DNA of 64,000 nucleotides from NCBI GenBank assembly GCA_937901905.1, contig CALDIF010000074.1, positions 5,261 through 69,260 of the forward strand, in the 5' to 3' direction. Every line of letters starts with the position of its first letter. Within the stretch, counting starts at the first letter, position 1. The stretch comes from an uncultured Porphyromonadaceae bacterium (GTDB lineage: Bacteria > Bacteroidota > Bacteroidia > Bacteroidales > Muribaculaceae). This document shows positions 9,549 to 18,015 of the stretch, piece after piece. The notes beneath the pieces are model-generated. The model was given only the letters and a program-made list of their open reading frames with translations, had not been told where the DNA came from and made no database searches. Position numbers and translations under genes: made by a program.

Positions 9549-10175
9549 ATGTTATCAAAACAAAATAAAGAGGTTTTATTTAACCCGTTGTCCAAGGACA
9601 ATCCGGTGTTGGTGCAAATACTCGGCATCTGCTCTACCTTGGCGGTCACCGTCAGCCTCGAACCGGCTATAGTGATGGGACTGAGCGTGATAGCGGTGCT
9701 CGCGTTAAGCAATGTGATAATCTCACTAATTCGCACCACCATTCCGGCTACAATACGCATCATCGTGCAACTGGTCGTTGTTGCCGCCCTCGTGATTATG
9801 GTGCAACAATTTCTTGTCGCTTACAGTTACGACGTGAGCAAGCAGTTGTCGGTGTTTATAGGACTGATTATCACCAACTGTATCCTCATGGGACGCCTCG
9901 AAGCATTCGCGCTGAGCAATCGTCCGTGGCCGGCATTCCTTGACGGCATCGGCAACGGGCTCGGCTACATGGCGATACTGGTAATTGTAGCATTCTTCCG
10001 CGAGTTGCTCGGCAGTGGCACGCTTTTAGGCATGCAGGTCATTCCCACATGGTGCTACGAGCACGGATACGAAAACAACGGACTGATGATTTTGCCGCCG
10101 ATGGCACTAATCACCGTTGCGTGTATTATATGGGTTCACCGTGCCCGCAACACCGAACTCCAGGAAAACAACTGA
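9549..10175 (+). CDS. nqrD: Na+-NQR subunit D
   Basis: A 208-residue, six-helix membrane subunit of the NqrD/RnfE family. Together with NqrE it binds the intramembrane Fe-S centre in the middle of the complex. The conserved segment SVFIGLIITNCILMGRLEAFA carries the Cys expected for cluster binding, and FLDGIGNGLGYMAILVIVAFFRELLGSGTLLG is family-typical. It starts at ATG 9549, 20 bp after nqrC. An unusually long 92-bp gap (10176-10267) separates it from nqrE. Confidence 0.95.
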   Translation: MLSKQNKEVLFNPLSKDNPVLVQILGICSTLAVTVSLEPAIVMGLSVIAVLALSNVIISLIRTTIPATIRIIVQLVVVAALVIMVQQFLVAYSYDVSKQLSVFIGLIITNCILMGRLEAFALSNRPWPAFLDGIGNGLGYMAILVIVAFFRELLGSGTLLGMQVIPTWCYEHGYENNGLMILPPMALITVACIIWVHRARNTELQENN

Positions 10176-10267
10176 TTATAACGATTTGGTAAACAAGAGT
10201 CATCGGGTGCAAGAATTGTCATCAATGATACATTACTCAACTCGTTGACCGTTACAATAGATTGATT
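10176..10267 (+). other. nqrD-nqrE gap with a shared hairpin motif
   Basis: The other nqr junctions are 12-40 bp, but this one is 92 bp. It contains TACTCAACTCGTTGA at 10234-10248, which can form a TCAA-CTCG-TTGA hairpin. The identical 15-mer occurs at 20860-20874 within the candidate small RNA. A second loosely shared block (TATAACG...GTAAACAA...CATC...GTGC) occurs here near 10178-10212 and again at about 20882-20913, but the two blocks are in the opposite order. No promoter match was seen. Confidence 0.5.
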
Positions 10268-10882
10268 ATGGAAGAACTAAACTTGTTCGTAAAGTCGATT
10301 TTCATCGACAACATGATATTTTCCTACTTCCTGGGAATGTGCTCGTTCCTCGCGGTGAGCAAGAATGTCAAGACCGCATTCGGGCTCGGCATCGCCGTGA
10401 CATTCATGCTCATTGTCACCATGCCGATCAACTTCTTGCTTGACCGCTATGTGCTGCAAGAGGGTGCCTTGACGTGGATAAGCGAGTCGCTTGCCGACGT
10501 TGACTTGAGTTTTCTCGGTTTGATAATGTTCATTGCCGTTATTGCCAGTGGCACACAATTGGTCGAGATGGCTGTCGAAAAGTTCTCACCGTCGCTCTAC
10601 GCGTCATTGGGCATTTTCTTACCGCTCATCGCCGTTAACTGTGCCATCCTCGGTGGCGCGTTGTTCATGCAGCAGAAGGACTTTGACAGCGCATTGACCG
10701 CCACGGTCTACGGTGCCGGCAGCGGTATCGGTTGGTTGCTCGCCATCGTCGGACTTGCAGCCATACGCGAAAAATTGGCGTACAGTAACGTTCCCAAGCC
10801 GTTGCGTGGTGTAGGCATCGCCTTCATCATCACCGGTTTGATGGGCATTGCATTCATGAGTTTCATGGGTATCAAACTCTAA
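10268..10882 (+). CDS. nqrE: Na+-NQR subunit E
   Basis: A 204-residue, six-helix membrane subunit homologous to NqrD/RnfA. It starts MEELNLFVKSIFIDNMIFSYFLGMCSFLAVS at ATG 10268; the TTG two codons upstream is not needed. The second conserved Cys region FLPLIAVNCAILGGALFMQQ is present. With NqrD it forms the inverted-repeat membrane core that holds a Fe-S centre. The gap to nqrF is 12 bp. Confidence 0.95.
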   Translation: MEELNLFVKSIFIDNMIFSYFLGMCSFLAVSKNVKTAFGLGIAVTFMLIVTMPINFLLDRYVLQEGALTWISESLADVDLSFLGLIMFIAVIASGTQLVEMAVEKFSPSLYASLGIFLPLIAVNCAILGGALFMQQKDFDSALTATVYGAGSGIGWLLAIVGLAAIREKLAYSNVPKPLRGVGIAFIITGLMGIAFMSFMGIKL

Positions 10883-10894
10883 AACGGCATCGCT

Positions 10895-12181
10895 ATGATT
10901 TTATTAGATACAACAATAATGACTGTTATATCGAGTGCGGCAATTTTTCTTGTCATCACGCTTGCGCTCGTGATATTGCTGCTGGTGGCTCGCCATTACC
11001 TCGTGCCACAGGGCAACGTGAAAATCACTATCAACGGTGGTGCCCAAGAGTTTGAGGCTGCGACGGGTGGCACCTTGCTACAGACCCTTCATCATCACGG
11101 CGTGATGCTCAGCAGCGCGTGCGGTGGCAAGGGCAGTTGCGGACAGTGTCGCGTTCAAGTGCCATCGGGGGGCGGTGAGATATTGCCCACCGAGACAGTT
11201 CACTTCTCACGCAAGGAGCAACAAGCCCACTGGCGACTGGGTTGCCAAGTCAAGGTAAAGGGAGACCTCGAAATCAAGGTTCCCGACAGCGTGCTCTCGG
11301 TCAAGGAATATGAGTGCACCGTGGTTAGTAACAAACTCGTGTCCTCGTTCATCAAGGAATTTATCGTGGCGTTGCCCGAGGGCGAGCACATGGACTTCAT
11401 TCCGGGCAGTTATGCACAAATTCGCATTCCCACATACGAGATGAGTTACGATGCCGACATTGATAAGGAGTCGCTCGGAGACTACCTGCCCACATGGGAA
11501 AAATACGACATGTTCTCCTTGAAATGTCGCAACGATGAACCTACCGTGCGCGCCTACTCCATGGCGAACTATCCTGCCGAGGGCGACCGCTTCATGCTCA
11601 CCGTGCGCATTGCCACACCGCCGTTCAAGCCCAAAGATCAGGGAACGGGGTTCATGGACGTTATGCCGGGTATCGCTTCGAGTTATATCTTCACCCTCAA
11701 GCCGGGTGACAAGGTAATCATGAGCGGTCCTTACGGTGACTTCCACCCCATTTTCGATTCCAAGAAGGAAATGATTTGGGTTGGTGGTGGTGCCGGCATG
11801 GCTCCGCTGCGTGCACAAATCATGCATATGACACGCACGCTCAACACTCGCGACCGCGAGATGCACTACTTCTACGGTGCACGCTCGCTCAGTGAGGTGT
11901 TCTACCTTGAGGACTTCCTTGCTCTCGAGAAGGATTTTCCCAACTTCCACTTCCACCTCGGTTTGGACCGTCCCGACCCTGCAGCTGATGCTGCCGGTGT
12001 GAAGTACACCGCAGGTTTCATCGCCAATGTCATGCGCGACACCTACCTTGCGGCTCACGAGGCTCCCGAGGATTGCGAATATTACATGTGCGGACCGGCA
12101 ATGATGAGCAAGACAGTCAACGACCTGCTCGATTCGCTCGGTGTTGATCCGTCATCTATCCACTACGACAACTTCGGTTAA
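10895..12181 (+). CDS. nqrF: Na+-NQR subunit F, NADH-oxidising subunit
   Basis: The 428-residue electron entry subunit. It has an N-terminal membrane anchor (VISSAAIFLVITLALVILLLVARHYL), a [2Fe-2S] ferredoxin domain with CGGKGSCGQCRV near residues 75-86 and the later LGCQ cysteine, an FAD-binding motif RAYSMANYP, and an NAD-binding part with GGGAGMAPLRAQ and YYMCGPAMM near the C-terminus. All cofactor residues are intact. It is the last gene of the operon and is followed by a terminator-like hairpin. A second ATG at 10919 is an alternative start. Confidence 0.96.
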   Translation: MILLDTTIMTVISSAAIFLVITLALVILLLVARHYLVPQGNVKITINGGAQEFEAATGGTLLQTLHHHGVMLSSACGGKGSCGQCRVQVPSGGGEILPTETVHFSRKEQQAHWRLGCQVKVKGDLEIKVPDSVLSVKEYECTVVSNKLVSSFIKEFIVALPEGEHMDFIPGSYAQIRIPTYEMSYDADIDKESLGDYLPTWEKYDMFSLKCRNDEPTVRAYSMANYPAEGDRFMLTVRIATPPFKPKDQGTGFMDVMPGIASSYIFTLKPGDKVIMSGPYGDFHPIFDSKKEMIWVGGGAGMAPLRAQIMHMTRTLNTRDREMHYFYGARSLSEVFYLEDFLALEKDFPNFHFHLGLDRPDPAADAAGVKYTAGFIANVMRDTYLAAHEAPEDCEYYMCGPAMMSKTVNDLLDSLGVDPSSIHYDNFG

Positions 12182-12193
12182 ACCGACATTGGC

Positions 12194-12232
12194 GGTTGTT
12201 GCGAAATATGATTTTTGCAACAACCATTCTTT
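12194..12232 (+). terminator. Terminator-like hairpin after nqrF
   Basis: GGTTGTTGC at 12194-12202 pairs perfectly with GCAACAACC at 12217-12225, and ATTCTTTT follows. It lies 13 bp after the nqrF stop codon and fits a rho-independent end of the nqr operon. Confidence 0.7.
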
Positions 12233-12265
12233 TAACATACATAACATTTATAACTAACCAAAATT

Positions 12266-12664
12266 ATGGCAAACACAATTGATTTATACGAAATGCTCAA
12301 AGACTTCTTGAGCGATGAGGGTTTCAAATACACTGAAGAGGACTTCGGTTTGGCATTCCGTTATAACGAGTTGCACTTCCTGTTCATTAAAGACGAGCAA
12401 GACGACCAGTTGTTCCGTCTGCTTTTACCCGGTATTTACGAGAAGACCGAGGAAAACGAACTCGAGGTACTGCGTGCTTGCAACGACGTGACTTACGGCA
12501 TAAAGGTTGTCAAGGTATTCGTGACGCAGAACAACTCGGTGAGTTGTTCTTTCGAAATTCTTGCCGACAGCACACCGGTACTCAACGACTTCGTGCCGCG
12601 TGCAGTGCGCATGCTCACTCTGGCTCGCGACCAATTCTATAACATTATTGAACAGAACAACTGA
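12266..12664 (+). CDS. Small acidic cytoplasmic protein, YbjN-like
   Basis: A 132-residue acidic protein with no signal peptide or membrane segment. Its pattern (short N-terminal helix, alternating strands ELHFLFIKDEQ and GIKVVKVFVTQNNSVSCSFEI, then a long C-terminal helix) resembles the YbjN / type III chaperone-like fold; this is a judgement from pattern, not from a clear motif. The function is unknown. It follows the nqrF terminator and precedes a sodium:alanine symporter by 32 bp, so it may be co-transcribed with that gene. Confidence 0.7.
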   Translation: MANTIDLYEMLKDFLSDEGFKYTEEDFGLAFRYNELHFLFIKDEQDDQLFRLLLPGIYEKTEENELEVLRACNDVTYGIKVVKVFVTQNNSVSCSFEILADSTPVLNDFVPRAVRMLTLARDQFYNIIEQNN

Positions 12665-12696
12665 CACACCCGACACAACAACATTAATCTATTACT

Positions 12697-14133
12697 ATGA
12701 ATTCAGGGTGGTTTACATCTGACGGTGTTGTAAATCAGTTTTTCGTAGATTTAGGCGATTGGTTGTGGACTTACGTCCTGCTTGCCGCGCTCGTGCTGTG
12801 CAGCATGTATTTCACGCTGCGCAGCCGTGGCGTGCAGTTCACCATGTTGCATGAGATGTTTCGCTTGTTGACCGACTCGGCGATGAGTGCCGAGGAGCGT
12901 CCGTTAACCGAGAGCGGAGCCAAGCACATCTCGTCGTTCCAAGCATTTGCTGTTTCCTTGGCGGCACGCATCGGCACGGGCAACCTTGCCGGTGTGGCGA
13001 CGGCAATCGCCATAGGCGGTCCCGGTGCCGTGTTTTGGATGTGGGTGTTGGCTTTGCTTGGAGCGTCAATGGCATTCGTTGAGTCGACGCTTGCCCAACT
13101 CTACAAGCGCCACAAGGCGGACAGTTATATTGGAGGCCCCGCCTATTATATTTTGTACGGTTTGCACAGCAAGTGGCTCGCTGCGGTGTTTGCCTTTTTA
13201 GTGCCGATCACCTTCGGTTTATCATTCAACATGATACAGAGCAACACCATCTGTGATGCCATGGAGGCAGCATTCGGTTTCAACCATATTGTCGTGGGCA
13301 TTATACTGGCGGTTATAGCATTAATAATCGTGTTCGGCGGCATTCAACGCATCTCTCGCGTGAGTAATATCGTTGTGCCCTTCATGGCTGTAGGTTATCT
13401 GATACTTGCCATCGTGGTGATTGTCATGAATGCCGATAAGATACCCACAGTGTTCTCTCAAATCATCAATGGAGCATTCGGCATCACCCCTGTCGCCGGT
13501 GGCACTTTAGGTATGACTATCATCATGGGTGTCAAGCGCGGGCTATTCAGCAACGAGGCCGGCGAAGGCTCAACGCCCAACGTGGCTGCCACCGCCGCAG
13601 TAACCCACCCTGTCAAGCAGGGTTTGGTGCAGGCACTCGGCGTGTTTACCGACACTCTCGTGGTGTGTTCTTGCACAGCATTCATCATTTTGCTGAGTGG
13701 TGTGTACGGCACACCCGGACTTAATGGAGTCGAGATGACGCAAAAGGCGTTAGCGAGTCAAGTGGGTAGCGTGGGACCGGCTTTTGTTGCAATAGCCATC
13801 ATGTTGTTTGCATTTACCAGTATCATGGGGTACACCTACTATGGCGAGGCTAACATACGCTTTCTCACCACGCGACGGTGGATACTCAACGTGTTCCGTT
13901 TCTTTTCGGCAGGAGTTGTCGTGGTAATGGGTGCCCTTGTCAGTCTTGAGGTAGTGTGGAACATAGGTGATGTGTTCATGGCAATTGTAACCGGGGTAAA
14001 CATCGTTGCCATTGTACTCCTCTCGGGCAAGGCATTCGCCCTGCTTGATGATTACCGCCGGCAAAAGCGCAACGGTGTTGTAGAACCCACTTACCACAAT
14101 GCCGATGACCCTGACCTTGACGCATGGCATTGA
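12697..14133 (+). CDS. Sodium:alanine symporter, AGCS family
   Basis: A 478-residue membrane carrier. The AGCS signature region is clear: SSFQAFAVSLAARIGTGNLAGVATAIAIGGPGAVFWMW, followed by STLAQLYK and YIGGPAYYI, and later GVKRGLFSNEAGEGSTPNVAATA, which lines the substrate and Na+ sites. About ten transmembrane helices are visible. It would import alanine or glycine using the sodium gradient built by the Na+-NQR encoded just upstream; this functional link is inference. The 3' end runs up to the GH31 gene with 40 bp between stop and the chosen GH31 start. Confidence 0.92.
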   Translation: MNSGWFTSDGVVNQFFVDLGDWLWTYVLLAALVLCSMYFTLRSRGVQFTMLHEMFRLLTDSAMSAEERPLTESGAKHISSFQAFAVSLAARIGTGNLAGVATAIAIGGPGAVFWMWVLALLGASMAFVESTLAQLYKRHKADSYIGGPAYYILYGLHSKWLAAVFAFLVPITFGLSFNMIQSNTICDAMEAAFGFNHIVVGIILAVIALIIVFGGIQRISRVSNIVVPFMAVGYLILAIVVIVMNADKIPTVFSQIINGAFGITPVAGGTLGMTIIMGVKRGLFSNEAGEGSTPNVAATAAVTHPVKQGLVQALGVFTDTLVVCSCTAFIILLSGVYGTPGLNGVEMTQKALASQVGSVGPAFVAIAIMLFAFTSIMGYTYYGEANIRFLTTRRWILNVFRFFSAGVVVVMGALVSLEVVWNIGDVFMAIVTGVNIVAIVLLSGKAFALLDDYRRQKRNGVVEPTYHNADDPDLDAWH

Positions 14134-14173
14134 ACACGTCTACCCTTTTCAATTAAGAAAACAAATTATCTTT

Positions 14174-16570
14174 ATGACGGATATGAACCTTAAAACACTT
14201 TTGATTACACTGACAATGATTGTGGCGACCGGCTATGCCACGGCAGGTAACAACAACGAGATTTCTTTCGATGATATTGCCCATCGCCAAACAATCACCG
14301 TCAAGGCTGTGACCGACAACATCTTGCAGGTGAGTGTGTCGCCCGACGACCGTTCCGCTATCACCAATGTTTCCCTTCTCACACCTGAAGCCGACAAGGG
14401 CGGTAGTGCCACGATTACCACTACCGAGAACGACGAGTGTATCGTGATGCGGACAGCCACGGGAATGCGAGCCCTCATTGACAAGAACATGGGCAGCCTG
14501 AGCATCAACTACGGCACAACGCTGTGTGTCACCGACATGTGTGACCGCTCCGACAGCACCATCAAGTTGTTGCATGCCGGCGATGCCTCGTTCTACGGTG
14601 CCGGTGAGCGCGGTTACTCGTTCAACCTCGCCGGCGACACGCTCATTAATTATAATGCCCAAAGTTACGGCTATCAAGGTGGCGAGCATCGCATCAATCA
14701 AATGGGCATTACAATGCCAATGGTGATTTCGTCCAAAGGTTACGGAATTTTCTTCGACGACTTCGCCAAGTCATCGCTCGCATTGAATAGCGAGAGTATT
14801 GAATATAAGACTACTTCACCCTATGTGTTGTCCTACTATATCATAGGTGGCAACGGACGAGTCGAAGATGTAGTCAAGCGTTTCACATGGCTTGTAGGAC
14901 GGCAAGACCTGCCGCCGTTGTGGACTTTGGGATATATCACGTCAAAGTACGGTTACCGCGATCAACGCGAGAGCGAGGGCACCGTTGACACGCTCAAGCG
15001 TGCCGGTTACCCACTCGACGGCATCGTGTTCGACCTCTACTGGTACGGCAAAGAGGAGGACATGGGTCGTCTCGAATGGGACAAAGACCAATGGCCCGAT
15101 CATCGTCGCATGCTGGCCGACTTCAAAGAGAAAGGAGTCAACGTAGTCACCATTTCACAACCCTACGTGCTGCGCAACGGTCGCGCTATTGATAACTATC
15201 GCCTCTTGGACTCCAAGGGGTTGTTGTGCAAAACCGACGGCACCGACACAACACAGAATGTAGTTATTTGGGTTGGCGAGGGAGGCATGTTCGACATGTC
15301 CAATCCCGACACCCGACGCTGGCTTGCCGACCGTTATCACAGTCTCACCGAGCAGGGAGTGACCGGATGGTGGGGTGACCTCGGTGAACCGGAGAAACAC
15401 CCGCTCAGCATTCGCCACTACAACAATCTCACTGCCGAACAATATCACAACTACTACGGCAACGAGTGGAGTCGCATCATCTACGACATGTTCAAGCAGT
15501 ATTATCCCGACCGTCGCTTGATGACAATGATGCGCGCCGGCACCGCCGGACTGCAACGTTACTCGGTATTCCCGTGGTCAACCGATGTGTCACGCTCATG
15601 GGGCGGACTTGCTCCGCAGGTCACCATCATGCTCAACTCGGGACTCAGCGGATTGGGATATATGTCTCATGACGTTGGTGGGTTTGCCGTTGATCCCGCA
15701 AATAAACGCGACGGTGAACTCTACATTCGCTGGTTACAATTGGGACTGTTCTCGCCCGTGCTTCGCACCCACTCGACTTATCAAGCCGAACCGTACAATT
15801 ATACCGAGTTCGGTGACTTGACGTTACGCATCATTCGTCAGCGCTACGCGTGGCTACCCTATAATTACACTCTCGCCTATGAGAATGCCACAACCGGTCT
15901 GCCATTGGTGCGGCCGATTGGTCTGTACGAGCCGGGCGACGGCATTCGTCGTTACGACAAGGTGAGTGACCAGTTCCTGTGGGGTAACGAAGTGATGGTG
16001 GCACCTGTGATGACTGAAGGTGCAACCGAGCGACTGATTGAGTTTCCCGAGGGTGAATGGATTGACTACAACGACCCCACAGTGCGTTACAACGGTCACA
16101 CGAGCACAGTGTATAATGCACCGATTGATGTATTGCCGGTATTCGTTCGCGCCGGCTCATTCATTCCGCAAGCACGTGGCAAGATGGAAAACACCGGCGA
16201 CTACAACCCCGATGTTCTTGACATCAACTATTATCCCTCAAACGAAAACTCGCAGTACACACTATTTGACGATGACTTGCACTCCACCGGCACTACCGTT
16301 GCCGGAAAACACCGCCTCATCACATTCGAGGCATCGCCGGGCGCAGCAAATACAACTCACATTCACATTACCGGTCAAGGCACGTTCGACGGTGCAAAAG
16401 CAGGCAAGCAATACAACCTCGTGATGCAGGGCATGACAGCCAAGCCCGCTGCCGTCACTGTCAACGACAAGAAAGTGAAAGCAACCTTCGACCGCAGTGC
16501 GAACACAGTGACCGTGCCCGTTGCAATCAAGGACATTTCACAGGAAACGACAATCGTAGTGAAACGATAG
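14174..16570 (+). CDS. Glycoside hydrolase family 31, secreted
   Basis: A 798-residue alpha-glucosidase/alpha-xylosidase-type enzyme. The start at ATG 14174 (or 14183) gives a signal peptide (NLKTLLITLTMIVATGYATAG); an earlier in-frame ATG at 14099 overlaps the symporter gene. The catalytic nucleophile lies in WWGDLGEPE near residue 400 and the acid/base in HDVGGF near residue 500; PLWTLGYITSKYGYR and DLYWYGKEEDMG mark the GH31 barrel. A C-terminal beta domain follows. It probably acts on alpha-glucans in the periplasm, which fits the glycogen genes farther along, but the exact substrate is not readable. The stop codon is TAG, showing that TAG is used as a stop in this chromosome. Confidence 0.92.
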   Translation: MTDMNLKTLLITLTMIVATGYATAGNNNEISFDDIAHRQTITVKAVTDNILQVSVSPDDRSAITNVSLLTPEADKGGSATITTTENDECIVMRTATGMRALIDKNMGSLSINYGTTLCVTDMCDRSDSTIKLLHAGDASFYGAGERGYSFNLAGDTLINYNAQSYGYQGGEHRINQMGITMPMVISSKGYGIFFDDFAKSSLALNSESIEYKTTSPYVLSYYIIGGNGRVEDVVKRFTWLVGRQDLPPLWTLGYITSKYGYRDQRESEGTVDTLKRAGYPLDGIVFDLYWYGKEEDMGRLEWDKDQWPDHRRMLADFKEKGVNVVTISQPYVLRNGRAIDNYRLLDSKGLLCKTDGTDTTQNVVIWVGEGGMFDMSNPDTRRWLADRYHSLTEQGVTGWWGDLGEPEKHPLSIRHYNNLTAEQYHNYYGNEWSRIIYDMFKQYYPDRRLMTMMRAGTAGLQRYSVFPWSTDVSRSWGGLAPQVTIMLNSGLSGLGYMSHDVGGFAVDPANKRDGELYIRWLQLGLFSPVLRTHSTYQAEPYNYTEFGDLTLRIIRQRYAWLPYNYTLAYENATTGLPLVRPIGLYEPGDGIRRYDKVSDQFLWGNEVMVAPVMTEGATERLIEFPEGEWIDYNDPTVRYNGHTSTVYNAPIDVLPVFVRAGSFIPQARGKMENTGDYNPDVLDINYYPSNENSQYTLFDDDLHSTGTTVAGKHRLITFEASPGAANTTHIHITGQGTFDGAKAGKQYNLVMQGMTAKPAAVTVNDKKVKATFDRSANTVTVPVAIKDISQETTIVVKR

Positions 16571-16572
16571 AC

Positions 16573-17778
16573 TCAATCAAGTGGAGTTGCCATTAGCAAC
16601 ACTCGCTTTCCCTTAGCGGTGGTGGTACCGAATATGTAGGTATCGCCACCGTCTTTCAATTTCAATCGGTCACGCAGTTGAACGGCTGTCATGTTGAAAT
16701 TGCGCACAGCAACATTGGCTCGCTTCAAGGCACTGAGGCTTGCCACCGAGGCAGACACAATGCCGATGAGTCTGAATACACGTCCGGGGAAATCGTCCGC
16801 CACCCTATCACCAAGCATCAAGTGGCTGTTATCGGCAACTATCGACAAGCCGAAACGGGCTGCCACGCGTGCATGACAACCGACCTTCATCAGCGTTGCG
16901 TCGGGGTCGTACAGATAGGGACATGACTTCAAATCACCTTTCCAATATACAATCGCAGGCGATGGGTCGTCCATAGAATAGGAAAAGCGTCTATCATCGG
17001 CGACACATTCCACAACGGGCGATGATGAACGGTCGCGATCCATCACAATCAATAACTCCTTGCACTCGTTCTTGACCCCGACAACGATAACCCTACTCAC
17101 AGGAGGCAACACTCGCAGCGCAGCAGTGATGTCGAGCATAGGCGACAACTTCACTATCACCCGTTTGGCAACCGACAGCAGTTGCGGAGCCAGCGTTGTC
17201 ATATCGGGCTCACAGTCGGCAATGGCAAAGAAACGCTTGCCGTTAATGTCGCGCCGTGAGGGATCGACAAATACCGTGTCCACCGGTGACATGGTTTTCA
17301 CGAACGACTCGGCACTGTCATTGACAACTGTCACCCCCTTGAGTGACAATGCGGCAAAATTGTGGTTGGCCAAAGCGGCAAGACGTGTATCACGTTCGAC
17401 GTACGTGGCACGTGACACTTTACGAGACATATAGGAAAAATCAACTCCGAGTCCTCCCGTCAGGTCTACCAAACTGTCTCCAATCACGAGGTCAGCCTTG
17501 AGCAAGGCGGTTGACTGTGACGAGCATTGCTCCATCGACACTCGTGGCGGATACACGATGCCGGGAGTCGATGACCATTCGGGCAACTTGGTTTGTGCCA
17601 ACTGCCGTCCCTCAACTTGCTGTAACATAAGCAAGCGATCGACATCGGCAGGAACGCGCTTGAATGCCAGTTTGGCAACATCGTCGGCACGGTGTTCGTC
17701 GGCACACCTCATCGTCGCGGTCATGTCACAACCTACACTCACTATTTCGCACAAATCATCGTAAGTACCTTTCATCAC
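16573..17778 (-). CDS. Class I SAM methyltransferase with THUMP-like domain
   Basis: A 401-residue protein. The SAM-binding motif I is DLTGGLGVDFSYMSR, followed by ATYVERDTRLAALANHNF (motif II acid) and DTVFVDPSRRDINGKRFF (motif IV). The last 100 residues match the THUMP-like C-terminal domain found in Bacteroidetes proteins of this type. These features suggest RNA methylation; the target is unknown. Starts at ATG 17778 or 17775. It converges on the GH31 gene, with only two bases between the two stop codons. Confidence 0.85.
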   Translation of the reverse strand: MMKGTYDDLCEIVSVGCDMTATMRCADEHRADDVAKLAFKRVPADVDRLLMLQQVEGRQLAQTKLPEWSSTPGIVYPPRVSMEQCSSQSTALLKADLVIGDSLVDLTGGLGVDFSYMSRKVSRATYVERDTRLAALANHNFAALSLKGVTVVNDSAESFVKTMSPVDTVFVDPSRRDINGKRFFAIADCEPDMTTLAPQLLSVAKRVIVKLSPMLDITAALRVLPPVSRVIVVGVKNECKELLIVMDRDRSSSPVVECVADDRRFSYSMDDPSPAIVYWKGDLKSCPYLYDPDATLMKVGCHARVAARFGLSIVADNSHLMLGDRVADDFPGRVFRLIGIVSASVASLSALKRANVAVRNFNMTAVQLRDRLKLKDGGDTYIFGTTTAKGKRVLLMATPLD

Positions 17779-18015
17779 AATAACAGTATAAGCGGTTACA
17801 AAAGTACAAAAAGTTTTTCCCCTTCACAACATCGGCTCGGTCTACCCGATTTAATGGTGTGCAACGAGTGTAAACCGCAACCTCTCAAGCCCGTAATTCA
17901 ATAACATAATGCGATAATTTATGGAACACGCCTAAAATATTTGTCCACGAACCGAAAATGTGTTAATTTTGCGAGTCAAAAACCTATTGTTTCACCTCAT
18001 TAATCATTTACTGCA
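17779..18015. other. Divergent intergenic region, no gene seen
   Basis: This 237-bp gap lies between the divergent THUMP-like methyltransferase and speA. Apart from the speA promoter I see no gene, no tRNA and no strong hairpin. Confidence 0.5.
17940..17971 (+). promoter_or_regulatory. Promoter of speA
   Basis: TTTG at 17940-17943 and TAATTTTG at 17964-17971 are 20 nt apart, a good match to the Bacteroidetes consensus. Transcription should start about 40 nt before the speA start codon. Confidence 0.7.
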
